Shown piece after piece: positions 24,353 to 36,529 of a stretch of DNA of 64,000 nucleotides. Position 1 is the stretch's first letter. Every line of letters begins with the position of its first letter. Position numbers and translations under genes: made by a program. The notes beneath the pieces were generated by a model. It was not told the DNA's origin. It made no database searches and saw only the letters and a list, made by a program, of their open reading frames with translations. Where the stretch lies: assembly GCF_037392515.1 (NCBI RefSeq), contig NC_090290.1, forward strand, positions 54,386,753 to 54,450,752. The letters run 5' to 3'. This stretch comes from Haliotis asinina (Eukaryota > Mollusca > Gastropoda > Lepetellida > Haliotidae).

Positions 24353-26914
24353 CATTTCACGGAGTTGCATTTTGTTCAAGTGAATCAAATTGTGAATCAT
24401 GGTCTTAAAATACGGGACTAGTTCTTTACAATTTGAAGAAAATACGTTCAGTGTTGTATTTAAGAATATATCTAACTTTACTGAAGGCTTCAGAAAGTTT
24501 CTGATACTTCAAGAGTAGCGACGGTTGGCTGCAGCCCTTTGTAGTACAGTGCTTGTGAGCTCCATGTGTTTGCGATTAATATTTGATACAGCCAGCACGT
24601 ACTTATTTCATAACATGGGATATATTTATCTACCACAACATACAGCAGACGTTCAGATTCACCCCACGAAAAACGCCTGTGGCTGCCATAATGCTACTTA
24701 CAGCACTTCCTCGTTGACACTCCCCCACACCCTCACATCTCCTCCCCACCCACCACACTTTGATGACTTTAATTACTTATACCTTTACCCGTTCCCGGAT
24801 TGTGGATAAATAATATGCATAAAAGGTCCATGATATCTTTCATTATTTTCTTTGAACCTACGAAAATAGTCCCTTTGTTTGAGTATTGGTATTTATTGAC
24901 ATGAAAACCTTTTAAAACTTAGAATAATTAACCCATTATGACAGGCCTGTGTTATGCAAAACTGATGGTGCTGAGATAACTATTTTAAAATGTAAATTCC
25001 TATTCAGCCTCCTAGGTAGTTTTTAGAGACATTAACAGTGCCATTGAGTAAGTCCATAATTCCAGTGAATCCTCAACATTACATGAAGCGCCATATAAAT
25101 GACAGTCGTACAGGACCCAGATTTTCCTCTTATCACGATCCGCCTGATGCAAGGCCCGAATGACGCAGGAGGATAACGATCAGTGGCGTGGTGTGCTAAT
25201 GGAAGACTTATAAGATGCTTTACACTGTATGTCATGTCAGGTAAAATACGTGTAGGTACAGTCGCATGCTGCAAATTGTATTTTTGTGTGTGTCTATTTC
25301 AACGGCTGCGTTCACGTTCCACGAAAGTGAAAAAGACAAGAAACTGACATCTGTATATTTATACGAATCTGTGTTCATAAACAGACTGAAATGTGTCGTG
25401 TATGAATCATCTATCGGAATGCAGCATTCATATTCTTATACATGAAAAACGACAATTCTGTAGCAAAATTCCGTCCGTTGATAATGCTCTGAAATTAGGA
25501 CTGAAACATTTTTTTGGCTATCGTTTTTCAAAACCTCTTCAAGGAAGCGGATTTCTCAAGGGGATTAGTCATGTATCTACCGTGGTCATTTGAACGTTGG
25601 TCATAAAAACCGATACAACCTTTAATAATGAGAATTATCAGAATATGTTCCGTGCTGTTTTATGTTTTTAAAAAGTTAACAGTGAAGAAGATAAATGACC
25701 AGTTCCGTTGGATTCACATTCAAATATAGACGGCATTTAATGAAGCAATTTCATTTTAATTAAAATAGATAAAGGTTTATGCTACATGTATTTATGCATT
25801 TTTGTTCAAGTAATCAAAGACTGCATTATTCGTGAGTACAAAACGTTGTTTCTCTACCAAGAAGTCTCTTCCTGGAAGTTGATCTAAATATGACGTGGCG
25901 TCATCTAAATATAACGTGGAGTCATCTAAATATAACGTGGCGGTCCCAATATTGCCAATGATTTCAGCGGATTCTCTAGCGACAAATGTGTTTTCAAGCC
26001 TGGTGAAATGATCAGTGATGTCACCGGGTGTTCAGCAAAAGGGTACGCATGTCCTGTCATATTGGTATCGATCACCACTCACTCAGTTTGTATAAACATG
26101 GTTTTTTTTTGTTTCCTGCCATCTTCCTCTCATTCCAATAGTCAGCAGTACACTTACAAGAATACCAACATCTCACGTGCCGAAAGGGCAAACTCACTCA
26201 GTGCAATACCCAAGTATTTCTTTAACTCAGACGAGATTTCTAAGATCGATTTTGTTAGTTTTCATGAACGAAAGTGTGCATCTGTTTTCAAAATCGTTAT
26301 CTTTTCCTCAATGAAAAGATTTCTAGCTTCCGGCGAAAATTCAATAATAGCATTTATTGAAAGACAGCTTAGGCGTATTTTTGTTAAGTGTAAAAAAAAC
26401 AAGGACACCAGAAATATTCGCGATGGGGTCCTATGAGGAGCAGATGCAGTGGTGGACCTCAATAGCGTCAATGCAAGCATGCTTGAAGTGTTTTCAAGAG
26501 TTATTCAATTGTCTGTCTTTTTTTTTTAAAAAGAAAGTATTTATTTAATTCGTTCAGCTGCAGGGATGGAATTCAAGATGCCAAAGACAGACACAAATGA
26601 AGTTGGACTATCCACTGAAGCAGATGTTGCAGGTCATGATGGTGATTTGACAATTGTGTAGGGACATCAGTGACAGTCCGTTATAAAACCACGCGTTGAC
26701 GTGTTGACGACAAAGCTTTGGCACTGTTATCCCAGGCGTGCTTAAGACTGAACATAGATACCTAAGAAGGAGCAATTTACGATCTGAAACTGACACAGAC
26801 TCCACGAAATCAGAAACGTGTCTCCCTGCACTAGACATAAGTAAACATGGGAATAGAACTTATTTTTAAGTTATTTACATTGTCGCTTTTTTAAGTTGGT
26901 TTGTTTATTGTTTT
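24353..26914. other. No recognisable gene
   Basis: The longest open frame is 142 codons (26008-26436 plus), with no recognisable domain and an overlapping open frame on the minus strand. A three-unit 21-bp repeat lies at 25882-25944. Confidence 0.5.
25882..25944. repeat. 21-bp tandem repeat, 3 units
   Basis: Three units of the form CATCTAAATATAACGTGGAGT. The first junction reads TGACGTGGCGTCA, a near-palindrome resembling two CRE half-sites. Regulatory meaning is speculative. Confidence 0.7.
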
Positions 26915-27165
26915 ACGCAGCAACATTCCAACTATATGGCGGCGGCCTGTAAATAATTGAGTCTGGACTGCTATCCAGATATCCAGTGATCAACAGCATG
27001 AGCATCGAAGCAGCTGAAATATGATGACATGTGTCAACCACGTCAGCCGCCATATAGCTTGAATACTACTGAGTGCGGCGTAAAACCCAACTCATTGAAA
27101 CTCACTTTAGTCAGAGAGCCTGACCACCTGGTCCCGTTAGTCACCTAGATATTACGTGGATTTCT
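26915..27165 (-). mobile_element. Abalone-type SINE, interrupted by a second SINE tail
   Basis: Blocks TTCCAACTATATGGCGGCGG, CTGTAAATAATTGAGTCTGG, ATCCAGTGATCAACAGCATG, GATGACATGTGTCAACCA, then, after an insertion, GAGCCTGACCACCTGGTCCC and GTTAGTCACCT follow the order of the full copy at 57534. The interrupting piece at 27047-27109 is flanked by GTCAG on both sides. This copy is therefore older than the inserted piece. Confidence 0.85.
27047..27109 (+). mobile_element. 63-bp SINE tail inserted into another SINE
   Basis: CCGCCATATAGCTTGAATAC then GAGTGCGGCGTAAAACCCAA is the last 60 bp of the same SINE family in plus orientation, inserted in the minus-strand copy and flanked by GTCAG (27042-27046 and 27110-27114). 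It is a severely 5'-truncated retrotransposed copy, and it makes a hairpin with its host element. Confidence 0.75.
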
Positions 27166-27412
27166 GATGACTAATTCTAGCTTACGTAAGTGACATTCTC
27201 AGTTAATTATTCCAATCCCTCAGTGTGTTTGTCATCTATATGCAGTACTGTACCACTCGACATGTTAATGATTGAAACCTGCGCATGAGGCTATGTGCTT
27301 CTTCCCACTTGCAAAATGATGTTGCATAACTGAAAAAGTAACGATAACTTTCACAGAAAGGAAAGTACTGGGCTATCGCAAATACTACTGGGTGCTGTTG
27401 ATATTCATCGAA

Positions 27413-27519
27413 GGGTGGCCTGGTGGTTAAAGGGTTTGCTCGTCATACCTAAGACCTGGGTTCGAATCCTGACATGGGTAAAATGTGAGAAGCCTATTTC
27501 TGTTGTCCCTGATGTAGAG
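27413..27519 (+). mobile_element. tRNA-derived SINE, 3' end displaced by another SINE
   Basis: GGGTGGCCTGGTGGTTAAAG (A-box region), GTTTGCTCGTCATACC, GACCTGGGTTCGAATCCTGA (B box), then ATTTCTGTTGTCCCTGATG. The tail is not seen because another SINE entered at 27520. Sequence after that insertion does not clearly resume the tail. Confidence 0.8.
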
Positions 27520-27790
27520 TGAGTGAGTGAGTGAGTTTAGTTTTACGTCGCACTTAGCAATATTCCAGCTATATGGCGACGGTCTGTAAATAATCGAGTC
27601 TGGACCAGACAATCCAGTGATCAACAACATGAGCATCGATCTGCGCAATTGGGAACCGATGACATGTGTCAACCAAGTCAGCTAGTCTGACCACCCGATC
27701 CCGTTAGTCGCCTCTTACGACAAGCATAGTCACCTTTTATGGCAAGCATGGGTTGCTGAAGGCCTATTCTACCCCGGGACCTTCACGGGT
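27520..27790 (-). mobile_element. Abalone-type SINE, full length, with 10-bp target duplication
   Basis: An exact 10-bp duplication CTGATGTAGA (27510-27519 and 27791-27800) brackets the copy. Read on the minus strand it starts ACCCGTGAAGGTCCCGGGGT, runs through CGTAAGAGGCGACTAACGGG, TGACTTGGTTGACACATGTC, GATCACTGGATTGTCTGGTC and CATATAGCTGGAATATTGCT, and ends in (ACTC)n. No classical Pol III boxes were recognised in the head. The bracketing duplication shows target-primed insertion and fixes both ends. Confidence 0.92.
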
Positions 27791-28017
27791 CTGATGTAGA
27801 TGAAACACATCTGCAAGCGATCTAAAACCATCTCAGGTTGAGGAAGGCATAAAATTACAAGGGATATATTTCGTGCATGACATTGTCATCTGTTGATTTG
27901 GCCGCCGATTGGATAGATACCTGTTTTATTGTATACAGTAAATAGAAGCAACTATTTTTGTCATATTCGGGATTCAAATCTTCACATTCGGGATTTTTCT
28001 TTTGCAGATTCAGCATT

Positions 28018-28105
28018 CAGTATGTATGTATGTGTGTGTGTGCGTGCGTGCGTGGCGTGCAGGCAGGCAGGTAGGTACATACATGCATACGTATGTGTGT
28101 GCGCA
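28018..28105. repeat. Compound tetranucleotide microsatellite
   Basis: Runs of TATG, TGTG, CGTG, GCAG, GTAG and CATA-type units in series. No coding significance. Confidence 0.85.
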
Positions 28106-28109
28106 TGTG

Positions 28110-28378
28110 TGTACATATGGCCGCTAGTATGGTGATCTACCTTCAGTTGTTGGTGCTCTATAGCCTGTTTTTATATTGTATTGTCTGAATAGTGATCTTA
28201 GTTTTAACTTTTCACGCTAGTTTTAATTCTCATTGTGATACTCTAGTTGTTTTACTGTCTTTCGTCGACAGGGTTTTTACCATATACATAAATTCCTTTT
28301 TTCAAGAATGTTCTCGTCACGATATGGCTGCAATATTGCCGATGTGACGTTAAATATTAACTCACCCACTCACTCACT
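28110..28378 (+). repeat. Dispersed repeat with SINE-like tail, copy 1
   Basis: Aligns with 33235-33512 along about 270 bp: GGTGATCTACCTTC, TATAGCCTGTTTTTATA, CTAGTTGTTTTACTGTC, TTCTCGTCACGATATGGCTG, GCCGATGTGACGTTAAAT and ACTCAC(CC)ACTCACTCAC. The last 65 bp is the tail type shared by SINEs here. The upstream 200 bp is probably the 3' untranslated end of a LINE or a longer SINE body. Confidence 0.75.
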
Positions 28379-28528
28379 ATGAGTGACTATGAAACAGTGA
28401 TGATACTAGGTGTTCGCGAATAGGTGAGCGTATCCTGCCCCACCGGTGGCAGCCGTCGTAGAGATACGCTGAGTCTGGTCAGTTGTTCACCTGGAATAAC
28501 ACGGGAAAATATGGTTAAAGTCACTGAT

Positions 28529-28596
28529 GCATCAAATGTGGAAATGCATCAAATGTGGAAATGCATCAAATGTGGAAATGCATCAAATGTGGAAAT
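28529..28596. repeat. 17-bp tandem repeat, 4 exact units
   Basis: GCATCAAATGTGGAAAT repeated four times without a mismatch. Exact identity implies recent slippage or expansion. 17 is not a multiple of three, so it is not a coding repeat. Confidence 0.9.
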
Positions 28597-29799
28597 GCCC
28601 TCCCCATGTCTACCATAAAGCTTCTTAAAAGCTTTACTGTAGCCTTGAATGTTTTTACATTGATCAAACAACTTCTGAACAAGAGCGGAACGGCGCTCTT
28701 TGAAATCCTGATAAAAAGATCACGCTCGATTGTACCTCAAAAGTTGTGATATGTGAACACCAGAGGCTAAGACTGCTGGAATACTGCTCGACATGAAATG
28801 GAAGTTGTCTACTGGAAAGTTGAAATCACCCCCCTTTTCATACAGCTTTGTAGAGTGTTGTTTTGTCACTCTGAATCTGTATGCACAGGCCTAAACATGA
28901 AACAGTTGAGTCGGTCTCACTTGACTCCTGAATCTCAGGTTGCTGAATCAGTGGAAGGCAATTGGACATTTGATGGCTATTTAACGATATTTATGTCATC
29001 GATGTACCGGAGGCTCGGGTTAAACTTCTTGGCCAAATTTACTCTGTTTCGATTTTGCCAACTGAAGCAGAAATTCTAATTCATATACATGTTCGTGATC
29101 ATGTTAGCTCCGTCACCCGAAAACACAGCAAATTCACGTTTGGATAACAGTTTGGAGGAGACGCAGGTCTTAGATATCTAAGGTTTCTAATCGCTTGCCT
29201 CAATGAAAGCGATATTCCGCTGTGTCCCTCTACAGCGTCCCTGTGTGTGCATGCTGATGTGAAGTTATATACTACCCTCATTATTCATCGTCACTCACAC
29301 AAATTGAAGTTGAGTCATGAAATTGATAAACATTATTTACTGAGCAACTAGTTCAATGATTATTGGAATAAAGTTTCACGTTTTAAGCAAATCCACTTGA
29401 AAACTTGATTTTCGAATGTGCCGTAAATTATTCAATATCTTCGTGTTTGTTTTAGCAACTGGTTTTGATGGCATTATTTGGAGATCAGTGCAACTATTTG
29501 CTTGTTTTGTTAGACGAAAACAGCCACGATTCTCTGTTCAATGCCAACATTCCGTTCGTACAGATTGCCGGAAGTAATGTAAACAGGTCGTGACACACAT
29601 GAATACTGGCTTCTAAATGTAATAGTTTAATGATGAGGAAAAGTATCAGAAATGCGACATTTATGCAATAAATAATTTTGTACTGTTATTTCTAGCTGTG
29701 TGACCATGTAGCTCAACTATAATGTATAAAGGACATTCATTCGTTTGGTTGTAATTTTTGTGTATCAACAAAGTTTACGTGTGTACTTGTAATATGGTA
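28597..29799. other. No recognisable gene
   Basis: Open frames up to 93 codons with no recognisable content. Confidence 0.5.
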
Positions 29800-30185
29800 A
29801 AGGTCACATGCAACGTAAAACACAACTTTGCAGATTCGGATACATTTCGGTATGCACTTACCAAAACAAAGCATCTAAAATGCCAATTCAACCTATAAAA
29901 TTGAAAGAAAAAGTTTTACAAAAAACCCCGCGAAATCGAAGTTTAAACGATTCACTAAATTTCCCTCAGCACTGGGGAAAAAGTGGTTTCAAAAGCTATG
30001 CTACGCTGCGCTATGCTCATGTGCGCAGTCTGTAGGTTCGCGGAAAATTGAACAGTATGCTTGCCCCTTAATATGAGGTCGTTAGCAGTAGTCTAATCTT
30101 GGTTGTGTACATACACTCGTTACATAAAAAAAACAACATGTTGATTGTGATGTGCAGACTCTGTCAATGAGAAAACTCAATGTCT
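29800..30185 (+). repeat. Unknown dispersed repeat, copy 2
   Basis: Partner of 6666-7060, beginning AAGGTCACATGCAACGTAAA and including CGGTATGCACTTACCAAAAC, ATGCCAATTCAACCTATAAA, AACAGTATGC, GTCGTTAGCAGTAGTCTAAT and ATGTTGATTGTGATG. The two copies differ by many substitutions and small indels, so both look old. Confidence 0.75.
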
Positions 30186-30311
30186 GTTTTTTTTTTACAC
30201 TGACCATTTGCAATTTGAAATTAAAACATATCGGGAATATAAGCCATAAACAAAAACATTTCTTGTTAGACAAGAAAAGAATTGGAGCAACAAACGCGTG
30301 TCGCAACTAAT

Positions 30312-30383
30312 AGGATCAGGTGGTCAGGCTTGGAGACTTGTTTGATTCTTGTCACCGTATCCAGCATCACTGGATTATCTAGT
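30312..30383 (+). mobile_element. Abalone-type SINE, internal fragment
   Basis: GGATCAGGTGGTCAGGCTTG, GACTTGTTTGA, ATCACTGGATTATCTAGT follow the internal order of the SINE (GGTGGTCAGGCTCG, GACTTGGTTGAC, ATCACTGGATTGTCTGGT) with the piece between them shortened. Confidence 0.65.
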
Positions 30384-30403
30384 TATGCGTTCCTGCTGTT
30401 TCT

Positions 30404-30653
30404 CGTAAGAGGCGACTAACGGGATCGTGTCGCCATGCTCAATGACTTGGTTGACACGTGTCATCTTATCCCAATTGGTTGGATTGATGCGTGTGTTGTT
30501 ATTCAGACTCGCAGACTTGAGTGACACGTTATTGGTTCCCAAGTGCGAAGATCGATGCTCATGTTGTTGATCACTGGATTGTCTGGTCCAGACTCGATTA
30601 TTTTCAGACAGCCGCCATATTGCTGAGTGCGGCGTAAGACTGAACTCACTCGC
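30404..30653 (+). mobile_element. Abalone-type SINE, 5'-truncated, with 13-bp target duplication
   Basis: TCCTGCTGTTTCT at 30391-30403 and again at 30654-30666 brackets the copy exactly. It starts at CGTAAGAGGCGACTAACGGG, about 80 bp inside the full element, and ends GCGGCGTAAGACTGAACTCACTCGC. The 5' truncation together with the long target duplication is the signature of LINE-driven insertion and confirms that the (ACTC) end is the 3' end. Confidence 0.92.
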
Positions 30654-30666
30654 TCCTGCTGTTTCT

Positions 30667-32596
30667 GATTCTCCGTTACCCGCCACTGCTATTTATGCAC
30701 AGCTGCAGTCTACCACACCAACACTCCATCGCGGATAATGACATTTTCAACAGCAGCGATTCCAACTGCAAATGTTCAGAGTGCATTGGCATGGCGCTGT
30801 ATCGACAACGTTGCCAACTCTTATCAGCAGAGCCCGTGTAGGCTACTAAAAAAATCAATTTATGAAATGTATGAACTGTCACTGTTGATCAACTAACAAA
30901 TAAATGTCCCACTCTATTCTAACTCACTATCTCACAAAGGCGCACACATAATCATTTCTCAATTCTGTGGAACTGATACGGAAGAACGTCGCCTGTTTAG
31001 GGCAGGACAGCCAACAAGATACTTGTACTTATAGAATCAGCTTCTGGTATATGTAATAAATTGGTGAGGTCAGTTTGACAATTTAGGGGAAAGATGTAAA
31101 GGACGTTGTCGGATAGACTAGAGCGCTGGTCTTGAAGAACTGGACATGTATTCACTGCATTATAATGTCCGACTATTATTCTTGGAGCTGTCTTGTGGGT
31201 CGGTTACCGCGCAAGGAACAATACTCGCTTCTTGGTAACTTACAGACAGTGGTTAGTGGTATTGTCTTAGTGGACTCACGAAAATGTTCTCGTGATGATG
31301 TGCCAGATGCATCATGTCAATCCAAACCGGGTAAAAAATCATTTTCAGTACCAGCACACATACTCACCGAGCACGTTACACTTAACCAATGCCTTGCTCC
31401 TTAAAGGAAAGGGTGTGAACGGTTTCTTGCCTACGTAACCATTTGTGGTAGTTATATTTGCTTCAGCTTGTTTTATTTCACAAGAAATAATAATTTTCCC
31501 CAAATCATCATGTTTTGAAAAATACTTTGGCATCGTCAAATCTAAAAATGAAAAATCTTCGATGGTATTTGAAACATGGCAACGATAGCGAACGCAGTGA
31601 TATTTTAAAGTTGATATCAGATTTTGATCACTTGTTGTGATGTTCTGTTTTGGGTTCTAATCAAATGAGTACATGCACATGCAAGCGAAATCATTTTGTC
31701 TGCTTACTTGAAGCTGTACCACCCTATTTGTTAACACAGACACGCTGTCATATGACGTATTAAGACGTGTCGTACAAAGATAGCCGGCAGATACCCGATA
31801 CAACACACGCGTGCTCATCCATTAGACATCAGCAATACGTGTTATCAAAAGCATTTACCCGTTTCAAACAACATCTGCAGTGGAAGAGGTTTTCATTATA
31901 CGTGGCGGCCGAAGCATTTTTAAGATACCGATTCTATCAAAGAAATAAATAACATGAGAAATCTGAGGTTGTTTTCGAAGAAATGGGCGTAAGCAAAACA
32001 TACCCATGATGTTTTTCTGCAATGAAATCACAGGAAGTAAACATGTTAAATGAATAATTGAAGAACACTTCCAGCACGCTTTGATCATCAAGGAAAATGC
32101 ACTCGAAGTGGACCTAGCCATCAATATTGCCCTGCGCCATTTAGGCTACGACGTCTAAAACAGAGACATTGAATACAGTTCCGTTCAATGAGCACTCGCC
32201 GGAGAGTCACAGATATGTGTTTCTTTGAGCTGTTTGTCAAGGGGTGCTACTTTGTAGCCATTTACTGGAGCCATTTGATACAGCTGTCCAACGACCTTGT
32301 TTCAACCTTGAATATTACATTAAGACAATTGATATAATCGGTAAATCGATGTACAGCATTATTGAATAAACAGTAAGGATGAATGTGAATGTATGTTTCC
32401 ATCAAGCCAATGGAACATATTTATCGTGATTTACGGTTGAATGATTGGAATTGAACAGACATCTTAATACCAGGATACGCTCCCTCGAGACCAGTCATCT
32501 CGGCAGTAGATAGATGTCTATACATGTGTGCTCGCTTACTCTAACAATTTGACTTGGCAAGTGGGTGCGGTTGGCTCAGTAGCTTTTGGGGTTAGG
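30667..32596. other. No recognisable gene
   Basis: Short open frames only; no motif recognised. Confidence 0.5.
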
Positions 32597-32849
32597 GAGT
32601 GAGTGTAGTTTTACATTCAGCAGTATCCCAGCTGTATGACGGCGGACTGTAAATAATCGAGTCTGATCCAGACAATTCAGTGATCAACAGCATGAGCATC
32701 TATCTTCGCAAATGGGAACCGGTGACGTGGGTCAACCAAATCAACGAGCCTGACCACCTGTTCCCGTTAGTCGTCTCTTACGACTAGACTTAATATAGTG
32801 GCAAACATGGGCTACTGAAGACATACTCTACCCCGGATCTTTACGGGTC
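32597..32849 (-). mobile_element. Abalone-type SINE, near full length
   Basis: GAGTGAGTGTAGTTTTACAT, GACGGCGGACTGTAAATAAT, CAGTGATCAACAGCATGAGC, CCCGTTAGTCGTCTCTTACG, CTACCCCGGATCTTTACGGG. Full order is kept with moderate divergence. I cannot see a clean target duplication. Confidence 0.88.
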
Positions 32850-33234
32850 CTCATCTGGGTTCGAACCGGCGACTACGTGAATGCTCTATTTTTTGCTGCC
32901 CTTTTAAGCTGGTTTCAGCAAAGCCTTGACTTGAGCAACCAGCGTCAGTGTGGATGTAAATGGGACGCCGTGATGTAAATTAAACGCTGTTCAAAAGCGC
33001 AGTTCTCTTCCTCATTGACTTGACTCCGTGACATCCTGATGGAAACAGCCTGTAATGACCAGATGTAGTTGAATTGCCTGATTGGTGGGTGTTACCTGTA
33101 GAGACGTGTTCTATATTTAGCAAGTATTTAAGTGTAGTATTTGTGTTATTTTAATTTTGGCTAAAATTTCTTACAATCGTCAGCGGCTGAGGGGATGGTG
33201 TAAATCCAGCTAGGGACCATGCAGGTAGCAAAGG

Positions 33235-33512
33235 TACTGTAAGTCCCCATGGTCCCTAGTGTGGTGATCTACCTTCTGTTGTTGGCGATCTATAGCCTGT
33301 TTTTATACTGTATTGCCCATATAACGATATCAGTTTTACCTTTCCACACTAGTTTTAATGCTAAATGTGATATCCTAGTTGTTTTACTGTCCTTCGTTGA
33401 CAGGTTTTATAATGGACACAATAGTCGTTTTCATTGCTGAATGTTCTCGTCACGATATGGCTGAAATAGTGCCGATGTGACGTTAAATCGTAACTCACTC
33501 ACTCAGTCAGTT
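33235..33512 (+). repeat. Dispersed repeat with SINE-like tail, copy 2
   Basis: Partner of 28110-28378, with CTAGTGTGGTGATCTACCTT, CTATAGCCTGTTTTTATACT, GTTGTTTTACTGTCCTTCGT, GTTCTCGTCACGATATGGCT and ending ACTCACTCACTCAG. A 63-codon open frame overlaps it and is not a gene. Confidence 0.75.
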
Positions 33513-36266
33513 TGGTGACCCTTTCACGTTTTACCGCTATTTCGCCTTTGAATCTCAGTGGAGTCTGTTCCGATAGAAGAGCAGATTACTCTCTAGATTT
33601 GACGTTTCATATTTCCATATGTTTCGATTTGACGACCATGTGAAATAATGCCACATTACAGAACTCGGCTGAACGAGGATGCAACCAATCCATAAGTGGG
33701 TTTTGAATCTGCATTGCGTGACTGATGTGGTTTAAATGTTTAAATGTTTAAGTCGATGCGTAGACGTTATAGTGATAATGTCTCTTGGAGTTATAACCAA
33801 CTGAAAGTTGATAGCAAATAACTCATTGATATTTTGCACATCTTCAGTTTCACGCACCAGTTAAATGTGTATACCTTGTCCAAAAAGAATAGGACATCGT
33901 GATACTTAACGTCCGTCGTCAGAGGAGAGATTTGCTTTAAATGAGTTCCATGAAAACCCAAAGGTATAAAAAATCGAAACATTACACCTTTACCCTGAAA
34001 TTCGCACATGGGTAGAAGTATATTTTTATGTTTCGACATTTCTCAAGCAATGATATTGTTCATTTTAGCAGACAAGATATCTTTCTTTTTTCTGCTCTGC
34101 TTTTCTGCAGTATCTGACTCGAAACACGATGAACGTGTAGCTACTGTTGACATGTTTCAGCTATTGACCAAACACCCTATGAGATCGCTATGTTTTACAT
34201 GTGCCGGACACCAGACTTGACGTAACTGATCAGATGTTTACAATGTGTTTTGCAAAAACGCTAGTGAGCAGCTCTGACTTTCGATCACGTCAGGAACGTG
34301 ATTTGCAGCATGATTTGGAGACGTGTGTGTCGAGGTCAAAGCCATCCTCGACGTTAGCCATTCTGGGCCAGGCGTTACCACAGTGGTTGAAAGGACCCTA
34401 TGAAAAGTTTGGAGATGAATGGGAACAAAAGTACTGATTTGTCATGGGACATGACCCAAGACTGATCAACGTTTTTCAAACGGTAATATTTAGGAGATCC
34501 TGTCGTCTTTTTAGTTCCTTTGAACCATGGCAATACACCACCAACAAAATTTAGTATGTTGCTATTCATTCATTTACATGATCAATTGTGTTGTCACATT
34601 CATCTCAACATCAACAACACCATGATTCCCGGTACCAAGGAAACACTTTGGGGGTATTCCTCCCCAACTAGGTGTTGCACAGCGAAGGCGTGATTCGTTG
34701 CTCATGGGTTCAGTGATTTGTTTTGTCAGGCCCAATCTTTTGACTGAAATGCCAATATGTAAAAAGAATGAAAGGCACGTTCTCTGTCTTGGTTTTTCAC
34801 AACGAGAAAGGAGTCAATTTCGTTCGTTTGCTGATATCCGTTTGACTGAAACGACACGTATGATGTGTTATATCAGTGAGTGAGCGACATACAGTGAGTC
34901 CTAAATCATTTTAAAGATAAAGTTCTATCCAAATCTTCCCGTTTTGAAATCAGCTCACGTACAAATCAAACAAATCAGGGTGTATTCATCTGAATTAACA
35001 TCAAGCTGATGGATACACTTTTATTAATCTTGAAAATATATTGACAAATCACAGTCAATGTTTACGACCAATCTATTTCTCAAATATACTCAAGCCAGGA
35101 CCTACATCTTGTGTAATAAGAACGTCAGTTCAGTGAACTCATCTGGAAAACAGGGTTGCATTCATGCCTGGAATCTGCAAACACTTCAGTCTAGCCCAAG
35201 AAGCAGTAAAAACACGGCCTGTAATTATAGGGTTTTCTATGAAAGAATTCATTGAATATTTGCAGCAAGGGAAGCTTTATATCGGCTTGTCCTGAGGATC
35301 GTGCATGACCTTAATATTGACAAGCCTAATTGACTTCCATGTGACCTCTCTGTCCCGGAACTGAAAACGACAGTGAAGGAGTCTAATTGTCAAATATCTG
35401 GTCTGCTGAGGGTCATCGTGGTCAACAGCACATGGACATTCCTGTTAACCTTACTGACATATAACATGTGTATCTCGGAATCCGCTGATTGAAAAACGGT
35501 TTTGGATTTTCGAAAAGCATTAAAGGAATAAAGAGAATTCAGAAAATGCCTAACATTTCTGTAATCGTTTGAAGTAACCCTTTCACAGTGCATTCCTGTG
35601 AAGCTTCAGAAACTTTAAGTACATTTTTAAAGTAATTTGGTGAAGTCAGATAAAGCAAAATGAAAGATTCTGGCAAAGATGGCGAATTGCGAATTTCCCA
35701 GGGGTGCTTAAATACCATTAAATGCTATCCCCGAACATACTAATAAAACAGTTAGGAGTTAAAAGGCGCATTTCTTCTCAAATGGAAATTCACAATAACA
35801 GGCAATCAAATAAGGCCACATGAGGAACTGGTGAATATTCATGTAAAACAAGTAATGTTTTATTAGGTAATAAAGTCTCTAGAGCCAGACTTAGCATAGT
35901 GTTTTGAATCACGAGGGTGAACGTACCTAAAACTGTTCGTTTCACATCAGTCACAGAGCGATGTTCGTGCTGCTGTGTTATTACATCAACCAGGTCCACA
36001 TTGAGAGGAGTCTCTCGTACACTCGGATGATTGCGACACCGTGCTTGCCACTGTTATCCGGCTAGGCACTGAGATCGCGCCAATACGACTGTGTTGAAAG
36101 CGCCATACGAATGTTTTTGAAACGTGTGATGACCGCTTCAGCAAGGTGTTACCAACTACCCATTGAGCACCTGGTGTTGATGTGTAGACACATAGTCAAG
36201 ATTAGGCCGGGATCATACAGAGAAGACCTACTTGAAGATCGGAGTCCCACATACTTCTACTGATAT
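33513..36266. other. No recognisable gene
   Basis: Only short open frames, none with a recognisable domain. A short GAGTGAGCGA run at about 34877 may be a residual SINE tail. Confidence 0.5.
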
Positions 36267-36529
36267 GAGTGAGTGAGTGAGTGAGTGAGTATGGTGTTTT
36301 ACGCCGCACTCAGCAATATCCCAGCCATATAGCTGTATACTAACCAGTCTGGACGAGGCAAGCCAGTAATCAACAGCATGAGCATCGATCTGTGCAATGG
36401 AGAACCGATGACATGTGTCAACCACGGCAGCGGGCCTGACCACCCGATCCCTCTTACGACAAGCATAATCACCTTTTATGGCAACCATGAGTTGATGAAG
36501 ACCTTTTCTACCTCGAGTCGGCACAGGTC
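36267..36529 (-). mobile_element. Abalone-type SINE
   Basis: (GAGT)n, TTTTACGCCGCACTCAGCAA, AGCATGAGCATCGATCTGTG, GATGACATGTGTCAACCACG, GGCCTGACCACCCGATCCC. About 15 bp (GTTAGTCGC region) is missing before CTCTTACGACAAGC. Flanks TCTACTGATAT and TCTACTGGCAT form a likely imperfect 11-bp target duplication. Confidence 0.88.

Noticed and set aside
26008-26436. 142-codon plus-strand open frame
   Set aside because: No family resemblance, and part of it is also open on the minus strand.
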